Source of the DNA: Arthrobacter sp. MYb213
Lineage (GTDB): Bacteria > Actinomycetota > Actinomycetes > Actinomycetales > Micrococcaceae
DNA: 64,000 nucleotides
Assembly (NCBI RefSeq): GCF_002979915.1
Contig: NZ_PCQA01000002.1
Location: forward strand, 62,001 to 126,000
Direction: 5' to 3'
Part shown: positions 1 to 8,656 of the stretch, piece by piece
Layout of the letters: every line of letters begins with the position of its first letter
Numbering within the stretch: position 1 is the stretch's first letter
Position numbers and translations under genes: made by a program
Notes under the pieces: model-generated
Databases searched by the model: none
What the model saw: the letters and a program-made list of their open reading frames with translations, nothing else
Told to the model about the DNA's origin: nothing

Positions 1-1
1 G

Positions 2-712
2 GACGTCTCTCTTTGGCGTTTTAACGCCACCGTAGTTCATGGAGACTTTGACGAAGAGCAACTTCAGGTTTCGCATTCGAGCATTACCGCGGTTAAGGGC
101 TGGACCGACCTGCATGTGGGAGATCCTGCCGACGACTTTGCCTGGCTTTCAGCCATCGATGATCATGGCTTTAGCGAGCGAGTCTTTGCTGCCTATGTTG
201 AGGCACGCGGTAAATCCGCTGACCCACACATTATGCGCCGTGCCGCTTTGGCCGCAGAGTTCGCGCTGGCACAGTGGCTGGTGAAATCCTTGGACAGCAA
301 AGACGCAGAGCGTATCGCCGATGCCGAAGAGATGTTGCAGGAATTAGATACCAATATCGCCGAGTACGGTGGACAGCCACTGTCGGTGGTCGAAGCTCCT
401 CGTCCATTGGCCGCCCCTGCCCCGGTACTTGCGCCGGAAGTTCCAAGCGAGCCAAAGAAGGCCAGCGCTCCGGCAATCAACACTTCGAAGGTCACTCAGC
501 TTGAGGAAGATGATGATCTAGAGGCGCAGCCATCACCACAGCCTGCCACTGCTTCGGCTGTGCCTGTACAGCAAAAGCCAGTAAGTCAGGAACCGGTGCC
601 ACAAACCAGCGACGAGTCCACTGACGCAACGCCTGAGCCTGTCGCAGCAGCTAAAACCGAGGACTCGGTGCCTGCGAAGGACACCGAGTCAAAGGAAGAG
701 ACTAGCTCGTAG
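2..712 (+). CDS. Aminoglycoside/macrolide phosphotransferase (APH)-like protein, C-terminal part
   Basis: The reading frame is open from the window edge, so the N-terminal lobe is missing. The visible part begins just before a VVHGDF motif, which matches the catalytic loop of APH-fold kinases, and continues to GDPADDFAW, the conserved end of the APH active-site region. Two residues look wrong for a working kinase. The loop reads HGDFDEEQ, with Gln where the family usually has Asn. The stretch before GDP reads GWTD, with Gly where the second metal-binding Asp is expected. The last 80 or so residues form a low-complexity acidic, Pro/Ala-rich tail. The gene converges on adnB and its end overlaps the adnB stop by 11 bp. 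A similar protein beside AdnAB is common in related genomes as far as I recall; its substrate is unknown. The fold call is fairly safe, activity is not. Confidence 0.75.
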   Translation, partial: DVSLWRFNATVVHGDFDEEQLQVSHSSITAVKGWTDLHVGDPADDFAWLSAIDDHGFSERVFAAYVEARGKSADPHIMRRAALAAEFALAQWLVKSLDSKDAERIADAEEMLQELDTNIAEYGGQPLSVVEAPRPLAAPAPVLAPEVPSEPKKASAPAINTSKVTQLEEDDDLEAQPSPQPATASAVPVQQKPVSQEPVPQTSDESTDATPEPVAAAKTEDSVPAKDTESKEETSS

Positions 713-3700
713 TTCCCTTAGTTTCTTTCTCTGTCAGGGTGACGAAGGCGTTGGCAATCATTAGTTCAAGTTCTTCTTCGGAAGCCAAAGATTCTGCGTG
801 AATTGTGATGCCGGCGCTGACATAGTAGAACGCTGCTTGGATCTGTTCTAACGCAATCCCATGAAGTCGTGACCAGCCCAAGCGGTACACCGCTAACTGA
901 ACCAACTTGCTCTTCAAGTCTTTTCCGCTTGGCACCCGGCCGGTTTTCCAGTCGAGCATCAACCAGGTGCCATCTTCGAGTTGAAATACCGCGTCGATAC
1001 GGCCACGTACCGCAACGGGCCCGACACGTGTTTCAAGTGGCACCTCCACATACGCTGGCTGTCGATCAGCCCATTCGCTCGCGAGGAACGCTTCCTTCAT
1101 TGATTCAAGATCCAGCACATCGTCAATATAACGATCCGCTGGTTCCACGATCTCCCCTAAGTCCAGCATTTGGGTTTGTTCGTAAAACTCTTCAATCCAC
1201 GCATGGAACGCGGTACCTCGCCGTGCGGCTAAACCGGGACGGCGAGGGATGGGGCGGCGAAGGTTTTCCAATACTTCAACCGGGTCCTCAGCAAGCTCCA
1301 CAAAGAGCGAAGCTCGCACATGTTCGGGCGCTTCAATAACACGTTCACGATTGTTGAGGAACTCGCGTTGTGCCAACAATCGGTTCGCTTCATCATTCCA
1401 ATGTTCACCAAAACTGGTGAGCATTTGATCGCTGTCTTTGTCCGCAGTGACGTCCTCGGCCACAAGCTGTAGGACTTCTCTGCGCGAGTATGGATGCGGT
1501 GTTTTCTGCACGGCACCGCTAATCACCGGACCCTCCAACGGGTCATAGGGCCAGAGTGCTTCTAACGGTTGGGAACGTACCGGGTTCTCTTCCGGGGCTT
1601 GCTCATCTTCCACCCATATCCCGATTTCGGCATGTGGGTTTTCCAGATTCACCAATGGAAGTAGTGCATTCATAAATACCGAAGGTTCACAGGGTTTGGT
1701 CCGCGAACCCGACCAGACGCTACTAGAACAGATCAGTAACGATTTCGCTCTGGTCACTGCCACATAAGCCAGCCTGCGTTCCTCGGCAATATGGTGATCA
1801 TCCACGCGGTCTTTGAAGATTGATTCGGCTTCAATCAGTTCTTTGAGCGCAGGCTGGTCGGTATCCCACTGTGGCAAATCGCCGTTGTCCCCGCGTAAAG
1901 GCCACGGCAGTGCTTTATCCCCGCTGGTCCAACGATCTGATTTGGCGCCCGGAAACACTCCCTCGTTTAATGACATCACCGCGACGGTGTCCCATTCCAG
2001 TCCCTTTGAGGCGTGAATCGTCAGAAGTTGCACTGCCTTCGGGTCTGCGTCTTCCGATGGTAGCGGCAAGCCCTTCTCTTTCTCAGCTGCTTGTTCAAGC
2101 CACATTAAGAATCCGGCCAGCTCTACTCGTGGGGCGTTGCGGCAATATTCGCGCACCACATCGGCAAAAGCATCAAGGTTGACGCGATATTTATCCGTGG
2201 CAATCCATGGTCTTGACGCCACCTCAATATCCAAATTCATCGCTCTTTCGACCTCACGGATTAACGCTTCTAAGTCATCATTGGCGATCAGACGCAGCTG
2301 ACGTAGTTCAGCGCGCAAGGCTTCAAGACGTTCAAACCCAATATCAGAGATACTGCGTCCGTCGGCACTCGTCCACTGCGCCCGTGGCAGGTAATCGAGC
2401 GCTTCAACAAGGCTGGCCGCATCGTTTAATTCGGCGCGGGCCGCTTCCTGCCCGCTTTGCTGTTCGGTCAGCGCTTCAGCGGGATCCAGTTCGGGGTTTA
2501 GTCCCTTTTGCCGGCGGCGGGCCAGCGAACGTGACCAGTCAGCAAATGCTGCTAGATCTGCGGCGCCAAGCCTCCAGCGCGCTCCAGCCAGTAGCCGCAT
2601 CAATTTGTCTGAACGTAACGGATCAACCAGCACCTGCAAACAGGACACCAGGTCGGTTAGTTCGGGGGTGCTCAGTAACCCAGATAGTCCTACTAGCTGA
2701 TAGGGGATTCCTCGTTCACCTAGCACCTCCCCCATCACCGAGAGATTCGCTCGGTTGCGGCTGAGCACGGCGCTGGTCTTGAGCACAGTATCGGTGCCTG
2801 GCTTGTTCTGCGCCACAATAAGATCTGCAATTTTCTCAGCTTCGTCGCGCACGGTGGCGCAACGGTTGAGCACTACTCGTCCCTGCTGCGCAAAAGCAGA
2901 AGGTTCCAGAGGTTTAACCGACACCGGTCCACTAACTGGTTCCTGCCCACCGGCGGTGATCTGGTTTGCCGCTTCCAAAACGTTGACGGTATTGCGCCAG
3001 GCGACCGTGAGGTGTTTAACGTGGGCAACTTCCCTGTCAGTCTCACGCACAATAGGAAACTCTTCGGGGAATCTGAAGAGCTGTCCCGCACTGGCTCCGC
3101 GGAAACCGTAGATGGACTGATTCGGGTCACCGACTGCGGTGACTGGATGACCGTGGCCGTACAGTTCGGAGAACAACACCATCTGGGCATGCGAGGTATC
3201 TTGGAATTCGTCGAGCAAAACCACCTTATGGTTGGCTCGTTCGGCGAGCGCCGCCGCGGGAACCTGCTGGGCAATATGTGCCGCGTGAGAAACCAGGTCA
3301 CCGTAATCCATGACGCCCAGCTTTTGCTTCGACAGCGCATATTCTTGGGCTAATTCAGCAATCGTTGCCCGAGAGGCGAGCTTGTCTAGTAACTTTTGAG
3401 CCGGGGCGGTTCGGTTCTTTTCCTTATCAGCCTGCATTGGGAGAACGTTGAGTTCTTCGATGAGCTTGTCGAGCCACTGTTGGGCCCGCGGTGGTGAGAC
3501 CAGATGCTCTGAGGACTCGGAACTAAAAGAGACGATCGCATCGATCAAGGTGCTGGTCGCCGAACCTAGGTGTTCGTAACTTCCCGTGTAGCTCTCCAAA
3601 ACCTGATGGGCAATCTGCCAGGATTGGGCGGCCCCCAGTAGTACCGTGTCTTCTTCAATGCCCAGCCGTAGCCCGTAGTCCTGGACTAGGGTATTTGCGT

Positions 3701-4049
3701 AGGAATGATAAGTAGAGACGGCCGGGTCAAGGAAGTCGCGGGTTTCTTCCTCACTCAACAACCCCGTAGCGACAAGCTGCGCAATCTTGGCACGGATACG
3801 CACCGAGAGTTCTCCGGCAGCTTTACGAGTAAAGGTCACACCAAGAATTTCTTCCGGGCGAACCAGCCCATTGGCAACCAGCCAGACCACTTTATCGGCC
3901 ATAGTTTTGGTTTTGCCCGACCCAGCGCCGGCGATCACCAGCATTGGTTCTAATGGCGCGGAAATGATCTCCGCTTGTTGCTCGGTGGGTGGAAACTGCT
4001 CTCCTAAAGCTTCGGAGAGTTCTAGTGGGGAGAATCTAATATTGCTCAT
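702..4049 (-). CDS. adnB: AdnB, UvrD-like helicase with C-terminal RecB-type nuclease
   Basis: This is the lead motor subunit of the AdnAB helicase-nuclease, which resects DNA double-strand ends in Actinobacteria. About residues 38-47 hold the Walker A motif AGAGSGKT and about residue 278 holds DEFQDTSHAQ, an intact Walker B. Superfamily 1 motifs continue (GDPNQSIYGFRGA, LTIHASKGLEW, VAVTRAKSLL). The C-terminal nuclease has its His in GTAFHAW (about 945) and the Asp/Asp/Lys set in GRIDAV and MLDWKTG (about 1030). The start chosen is the ATG inside an ATGA overlap with the adnA stop, giving 1115 residues; an earlier ATG at 4106 would overlap adnA by 61 bp and is less likely. It is the last gene of the ATL-adnA-adnB operon. 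PcrA-like helicases are shorter and lack the nuclease, so AdnB is the better call. Confidence 0.93.
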   Translation of the reverse strand: MSNIRFSPLELSEALGEQFPPTEQQAEIISAPLEPMLVIAGAGSGKTKTMADKVVWLVANGLVRPEEILGVTFTRKAAGELSVRIRAKIAQLVATGLLSEEETRDFLDPAVSTYHSYANTLVQDYGLRLGIEEDTVLLGAAQSWQIAHQVLESYTGSYEHLGSATSTLIDAIVSFSSESSEHLVSPPRAQQWLDKLIEELNVLPMQADKEKNRTAPAQKLLDKLASRATIAELAQEYALSKQKLGVMDYGDLVSHAAHIAQQVPAAALAERANHKVVLLDEFQDTSHAQMVLFSELYGHGHPVTAVGDPNQSIYGFRGASAGQLFRFPEEFPIVRETDREVAHVKHLTVAWRNTVNVLEAANQITAGGQEPVSGPVSVKPLEPSAFAQQGRVVLNRCATVRDEAEKIADLIVAQNKPGTDTVLKTSAVLSRNRANLSVMGEVLGERGIPYQLVGLSGLLSTPELTDLVSCLQVLVDPLRSDKLMRLLAGARWRLGAADLAAFADWSRSLARRRQKGLNPELDPAEALTEQQSGQEAARAELNDAASLVEALDYLPRAQWTSADGRSISDIGFERLEALRAELRQLRLIANDDLEALIREVERAMNLDIEVASRPWIATDKYRVNLDAFADVVREYCRNAPRVELAGFLMWLEQAAEKEKGLPLPSEDADPKAVQLLTIHASKGLEWDTVAVMSLNEGVFPGAKSDRWTSGDKALPWPLRGDNGDLPQWDTDQPALKELIEAESIFKDRVDDHHIAEERRLAYVAVTRAKSLLICSSSVWSGSRTKPCEPSVFMNALLPLVNLENPHAEIGIWVEDEQAPEENPVRSQPLEALWPYDPLEGPVISGAVQKTPHPYSRREVLQLVAEDVTADKDSDQMLTSFGEHWNDEANRLLAQREFLNNRERVIEAPEHVRASLFVELAEDPVEVLENLRRPIPRRPGLAARRGTAFHAWIEEFYEQTQMLDLGEIVEPADRYIDDVLDLESMKEAFLASEWADRQPAYVEVPLETRVGPVAVRGRIDAVFQLEDGTWLMLDWKTGRVPSGKDLKSKLVQLAVYRLGWSRLHGIALEQIQAAFYYVSAGITIHAESLASEEELELMIANAFVTLTEKETKGTTS

Positions 4050-7000
4050 GGTTCGGTGACCTGTCGTCCTTCTTCGCACAATGGGCAGATTTCGGGCAGT
4101 GTGCAAGAGCCTCGGAGCCCCTCTGAACCAACCGTGTGGCGGGTAATGAATTCACTCTCGCCCATCAGTTGCGCGGCCTGCAGAATCAGCTCACGAGCCC
4201 AGGTGTCCTCCCCTAGCGCTGGCTGGTCTCTCAGCGAAGCCGACTTTGTTGAGGTGCCCACGTATACCAGCGAGGCACCTGCCGGTTCGGAGGATAACTG
4301 CGCGGTTTCTTCTTGGTCCTGCAGTGCGCCGAGTTGGATTGCCGTTTGATAGACCGCAAGCTGTGGATTAGTTTCGGTGAGCTTCGCTGAGGGCGCGGTG
4401 CCACCGGTCTTCAGATCCACCACGGTAACCCTGCCGTTTTCATCCGCTTCGATTCGGTCAATGACACCGCGTAGTTGAATGTTTTTTCCTTCGTGTGGGA
4501 CATCGACTTGGAACGGTAGTTCGATGGCAGCCAACGTCCGTCCAGAAGTTCGCATGGTGATGGAATACTGTGCGAGTTTTTTGAGCATCTCTTCGGCTCG
4601 GTCAAAATCTCGTTGGCCTTCCCAATTGGGAAGCTTTTCCAGCTCTGGCCAGCGCTGTTCCAAGATCTGTGCGTATTCGGTGCCGCTGGCTTCGGGGTGT
4701 TCCTCGGCGATTGAATGGATCAGGGTACCTAAGGAGGCGGCAAAGTCATGGGCTGCCTGCCCGCCGGCGCTTTGCACAAACCAGTTCAGCGGTGATTTCA
4801 CTAGCGTTTCCACCTTGGACGGCGATACGCGAAGTGGCTGGTCTTCAGGAACCACAGGAGCATTTGTGCTCAATGGTTTCAGCCCCCACCAGCTCTGCGG
4901 ATGGGCACCGCGCACCGGATAGTCATTTCGTGCCAAGCGGTTAAGGACCGAGGTGGCATCGTGATAGATCTCTTGAGCTGAGACGTCCACAGGTTCTGGA
5001 ATGGCTCCGAGCTGCGCAGCCTTGGCTCGTTCGGCCATGGAGCGCAGTTCTGCCACCAAGGTTGATAGTGCCCTGATACGAGGGACCTCGGTGAGTTCTC
5101 TGGCCGCCGCGTCATGTGGATCTACAAGGTCCAGGAACGAGGATGGTTGGAAGTCTTCGTTGTCTACCGCGGTACAGATCAGCATTTTTGACGCGCGAGA
5201 CACAGCGTTGCTGAAACTTCGTGTTTCATCACTGCGAATTCCACGTATCAATTGGGTCGGGGTTCGAGTGCTTAAGAAGGAGATCCCATGCTCAACCGCG
5301 TCAGCCAAGGCATTTGAACCTAGCAATTCTCCACGGAGGCGGAGATTTGGCCAGCTACCTTCTTGCAAGCCTGGGATGAACACCACCGGCCATTGTTTTC
5401 CTGCCGCGGCAGCGGTGGTTAGTACCGTTACCGTTTGGGTACCGGTGGCCCTAGATGCCAGCGAATCCATAGGAAGGTCTTGATGCAAAATATGGTCTAG
5501 GAAAAGCTCCACGCTGGCGCCTGGTAGCTGGTCCACGAACCGCTCTGCTGCTTGGAATAGCGAGAGCACCGCGTCCAGATCATGGTCGGCCCTGCGCGCG
5601 GTATTGCCCGTTCCCAAAGCTTCTTTACGCCAAGCGTTGGCGCGCCCCGAGGCTTCCCACAGAGCCCAAAGGGCCGTTTCTGGTGTCGCTTGTCCGGTGG
5701 CTAGTTCCGTGCGTAAGGCATCAAACATGGTCAGCAAGCGGTTAAGCCCGAAGGCCACAGGGCCCAATGATTCGGTCAACTCTGGTTCGTGAAGGGTGGC
5801 TTCGAGAAGTTCTTGGCTGGAGCGTCGCCCACCTTGTGAGCTTTCGCGTTGGCGCAGCATCTGACGCAGTCGGCGAATTTCCAGAGCGGTGCTCATGCCA
5901 TACCGCGAGAGCAATAAGTTCTGCATGAGTAACGGGTCATCGCTGACACCGTCTGCTAAGGCAAGCTGGACCAGATCCAATAACGGCCGTACTGCTCCTT
6001 CATCCTTCAATGGGATTTCGGCAGGCGGGACCTGTACCGCAATCCCCTGACCTTCGAGGAATCGACTGAGTGAACGCACCTGTGAACCGTTGCGGACCAC
6101 AATGGCAATATCCGAGAGTGGGAATCCTTCATAGAGGTCCATCTGCACGATGCGCTGGGCAATATAGCGCTCTTCCAAAGTGGAGTTTTCGAAACACAGC
6201 GCCAGAACTTCGCCATCCTCGATATCGGGAAGTGCGTGTAAGGCGCGGCCACGTTGACCTGCTGCCAAAGGGATGCGGCGCACCACGCGCTGCCACGCCT
6301 CCATGATGGCGGGCGCCATGCGGAAGCTGCTAGTTAATTCGAAAAACTGAATATCGTCATTTGCACTATAGGACTGTGCGAACCGGCTCAGTTCATCTGC
6401 CCGGGCACCACGGAATCCTTGGACAACATTGTCTGGAGCAGCAAAAGCGACCAGGGAGCGCTCGCGTCCAATCATGCGCAGGAGCCGGTGCTGGGACAAC
6501 GTCGCTTCTTGAAGGTCATCCACTAAAATTAGTTGCAGTTTTTCGTGCTCTTCGTTCAGAAATTCTGGATTTTGCTCAAGAATCTGTGCGGCGCGGGTCA
6601 TCAGCCCCGCAGGGTCAAAAGCCTCGGCACTGCCCAAATCAAGCAGGTCACGATATTCCTGATAAAAACGAGCCGCGGCAACCCATTCGCTGCGTTTAGT
6701 TTGTTCACCTAGTTCGGCAATATCCACCGGTTCAAGACCAAGTTCCGAGACCCGATCAAAAAATTCACGCAGTTCTTTTCTAAACCCTCGAGTCTCTACG
6801 GCCAGATCCAGATCTGCTGGCCAGCCCGGACCTTCGGTAAGACCTTGCCGGTGTCCTTCGAGCAGGTTGCCGATCAGTGTGTCTTGTTCTGGTCCCGATA
6901 AAAGTCGTGGTGCGCGCTCTAAAGCAGGCAACAAACCTTCTAACCGTGCCCGGCGAATCAGGTCGAATGCGTACGCTGACCAAGTTCGAACTACCGGTTC

Positions 7001-7255
7001 GGTAAAGGTTTGGTCTGCCCGGCGGCTAAGTTCATCTCGAATTCCGGCGGCCGTAAGGCGAGTTGGAGCAATGATCAACAGTTGTAGCGGATCTAGGCCA
7101 GCAGCAAGTTGCGCTACAGCCAGATCAATTAGGGCTGTAGTTTTTCCAGTGCCAGGGGCTCCAGTGACTAGCGTCGGTTTTTCTACCACTGACAATTGCT
7201 CAAGCAATAAAGTGGTACCTAACGGTGCCGAGTCGGTCGATTCTTCCATGTTCAT
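4046..7255 (-). CDS. adnA: AdnA, second motor-nuclease subunit of AdnAB
   Basis: This 1069-residue protein pairs with AdnB in double-strand-break end resection. It has a P-loop (GAPGTGKTT, about 32-40), and its Walker B reads VDDLQEA near residue 243, with Asp in place of the usual catalytic Glu. That fits the known division of labour, in which AdnB is the main motor. The C-terminal nuclease domain shows LGTLIHSIAEEH, GVIDRIEA and VVDLKTGG (about 945), so its metal-binding residues look intact. The extreme C-terminus has Cys residues spaced C-x5-C-x2-C (about 1050-1060), which resembles the Fe-S clasp of AddB/Cas4-type nucleases. I could not find the usual first Cys at the start of the nuclease domain. 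The start overlaps the upstream gene's stop by 4 bp (ATGA). A second in-frame ATG lies at 7249. Confidence 0.92.
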   Translation of the reverse strand: MNMEESTDSAPLGTTLLLEQLSVVEKPTLVTGAPGTGKTTALIDLAVAQLAAGLDPLQLLIIAPTRLTAAGIRDELSRRADQTFTEPVVRTWSAYAFDLIRRARLEGLLPALERAPRLLSGPEQDTLIGNLLEGHRQGLTEGPGWPADLDLAVETRGFRKELREFFDRVSELGLEPVDIAELGEQTKRSEWVAAARFYQEYRDLLDLGSAEAFDPAGLMTRAAQILEQNPEFLNEEHEKLQLILVDDLQEATLSQHRLLRMIGRERSLVAFAAPDNVVQGFRGARADELSRFAQSYSANDDIQFFELTSSFRMAPAIMEAWQRVVRRIPLAAGQRGRALHALPDIEDGEVLALCFENSTLEERYIAQRIVQMDLYEGFPLSDIAIVVRNGSQVRSLSRFLEGQGIAVQVPPAEIPLKDEGAVRPLLDLVQLALADGVSDDPLLMQNLLLSRYGMSTALEIRRLRQMLRQRESSQGGRRSSQELLEATLHEPELTESLGPVAFGLNRLLTMFDALRTELATGQATPETALWALWEASGRANAWRKEALGTGNTARRADHDLDAVLSLFQAAERFVDQLPGASVELFLDHILHQDLPMDSLASRATGTQTVTVLTTAAAAGKQWPVVFIPGLQEGSWPNLRLRGELLGSNALADAVEHGISFLSTRTPTQLIRGIRSDETRSFSNAVSRASKMLICTAVDNEDFQPSSFLDLVDPHDAAARELTEVPRIRALSTLVAELRSMAERAKAAQLGAIPEPVDVSAQEIYHDATSVLNRLARNDYPVRGAHPQSWWGLKPLSTNAPVVPEDQPLRVSPSKVETLVKSPLNWFVQSAGGQAAHDFAASLGTLIHSIAEEHPEASGTEYAQILEQRWPELEKLPNWEGQRDFDRAEEMLKKLAQYSITMRTSGRTLAAIELPFQVDVPHEGKNIQLRGVIDRIEADENGRVTVVDLKTGGTAPSAKLTETNPQLAVYQTAIQLGALQDQEETAQLSSEPAGASLVYVGTSTKSASLRDQPALGEDTWARELILQAAQLMGESEFITRHTVGSEGLRGSCTLPEICPLCEEGRQVTEP

Positions 7256-7641
7256 AGTTGATCATCCGCTGGCGACAAGTAGCTTGCTTGCAACGCCGCT
7301 TTCAAAGATTGAATTTGCTCCCACTGTGCATCATCTGGTTGCCACCGTGCTTGGCTCATATCGACGCGTTGGCCCTTGCGCGGGGTATCTTCGCTTACCC
7401 ACGCGGTATTGCCTTGCTCAGCTAGGAGAGGTGGCAGCGTGCCATCGGCGCGGATTATTCGCCACCAAGGTGTAGCTGACGGTGAAGATGCCATAGCTTT
7501 TCCCGCTTGCCTTGGGCCACCACTACCCAGCAGCTCTGCAACGTCACCATAACTAAGGACCACGCCTGGTGGAACTAATGCCGCGAGCCGGTGAACGGCT
7601 TCGGCGTATTCGAGACTTGCGGGTGTGGGTACGGTGCTCAT
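7252..7641 (-). CDS. Alkyltransferase-like protein (ATL), MGMT-fold DNA lesion binder
   Basis: A 129-residue protein with the DNA-binding domain of O6-alkylguanine-DNA alkyltransferases. The segment PPGVVLSYGDVAELLG matches the helix-turn-helix start of the fold, and GPRQAGKAMASSP carries the conserved Arg finger region. Where active alkyltransferases have PCHRV, this protein reads TPWWRII, so the methyl-acceptor Cys is replaced by Trp. This is the hallmark of ATL proteins, which bind O6-alkylguanine and pass it to nucleotide excision repair instead of removing the alkyl group. It is the first gene of an operon with adnA and adnB, with a 4-bp overlap into adnA, so translation is probably coupled. 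The operon diverges from a DnaQ-like exonuclease gene at 7729. Confidence 0.9.
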   Translation of the reverse strand: MSTVPTPASLEYAEAVHRLAALVPPGVVLSYGDVAELLGSGGPRQAGKAMASSPSATPWWRIIRADGTLPPLLAEQGNTAWVSEDTPRKGQRVDMSQARWQPDDAQWEQIQSLKAALQASYLSPADDQL

Positions 7642-7728
7642 GTCACCATTGTGCCAACTTCAAGTTCCTCATCCACAACCGGAGCGTCAGTGGAATAGTT
7701 GTAGGAACGAACGGGTAGCGTTGTTTCT

Positions 7729-8412
7729 ATGAATGAATGGCATAAGGGTCTTGTCGTTGGCTTTGATTTGGAAACCACAGGAGTCGATACCAACACCGCT
7801 CGCATTGTCACCGCGTCAGTGGTTCTTCTCGATGCTCAAGGGCAGGTAGTGAATCAGCGCGAGTGGCTCGTTGACCCTGGAGTTGAGATCCCCGAGGCAG
7901 CGACCGCTGTGCACGGTGTTTCCACCGAAAAGGCACGTGCTGAGGGAATGCCTGCCGCGCAGGGTGTTTCCGAGATCATCAATTTGCTTCAATTTGCTGC
8001 CCAGCAGTCCCCGATTGTGGCGTTTAACGCGTCCTACGATTTTTCGGTTCTGCATGCCGAGGCGTTGCGCTATGACCTAGTACCGCTCATTCCGGGGAAC
8101 GTGATCGATCCGTTCATCATTGACAAGCAGGTGGACAAGTTTCGCAAGGGAAAGCGCACACTTGCCGCAGCCTGTGAGCATTACGGTGTAGTTCTCGAAA
8201 ATGCGCACACCTCGTTTGCCGACTCTGTCGCATGTGTTGGTGTGGCTCGCGCTATTGCGGAAAAATATCCACAGCTTCAGGTGGACCCACAAGACTTGCA
8301 TGGTTGGCAGATTGGTTGGGCTCGGGATCAAGCCGCGAGCTTCCAGGAGTACCTACGAAAGCGTGATCCTCAGGCTGTTGTTGACGGTGCTTGGCCGATC
8401 AAAGACAGCTAA
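7729..8412 (+). CDS. DnaQ-like 3'-5' exonuclease (DNA polymerase III epsilon family)
   Basis: A 227-residue DEDD-family exonuclease domain. Exo I is VVGFDLETTG (about 9-18) with the DxE pair, Exo II is AFNASYDFSVLHAE (about 104), and Exo III is AHTSFADSVACVG with the His and Asp of a DEDDh enzyme. The protein contains only this domain, with no helicase or polymerase part. Such stand-alone proteins in Actinobacteria are annotated as epsilon-subunit-like or oligo-exonucleases; whether it proofreads or trims repair intermediates cannot be told from sequence. It diverges from the ATL-AdnAB repair operon with an 87-bp gap that must carry both promoters, a context that favours a DNA-repair role. 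No strong ribosome binding site precedes the ATG. Confidence 0.88.
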   Translation: MNEWHKGLVVGFDLETTGVDTNTARIVTASVVLLDAQGQVVNQREWLVDPGVEIPEAATAVHGVSTEKARAEGMPAAQGVSEIINLLQFAAQQSPIVAFNASYDFSVLHAEALRYDLVPLIPGNVIDPFIIDKQVDKFRKGKRTLAAACEHYGVVLENAHTSFADSVACVGVARAIAEKYPQLQVDPQDLHGWQIGWARDQAASFQEYLRKRDPQAVVDGAWPIKDS

Positions 8413-8553
8413 CGGCCTGATTTTCCACTAATTGTTGTTCACTTCACAATCTTTAAAATGACTCTTCCGAATTGCCGGGCAAGTCAATCGTTCATCTTCA
8501 GTCACAATTCAGCGAATCTTCTTCGACAGCATCGTCAATTACACCCGAAATTA

Positions 8554-8572
8554 AGAATAGTTACCTTATTCT
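8554..8572. promoter_or_regulatory. Palindrome upstream of metN, possible operator
   Basis: The 244 bases between the exonuclease gene and metN hold an inverted repeat AGAATA-N7-TATTCT about 85 bp before the metN start. No SAM, T-box or other riboswitch signature was recognised here. A repressor site is a plausible reading, but no binding factor can be named. Confidence 0.3.
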
Positions 8573-8656
8573 AAGGGGCGTTAGGGCGATATTGTTCGAT
8601 GATGATTCAATGGAGGGTACTCTCTATACCCCTTGAGAATTGAAGGAACGCGCCTA

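Noticed and set aside
8413-8656. SAM riboswitch or T-box before metN
   Set aside because: None of the conserved core segments of these elements could be found; only a simple palindrome is present.
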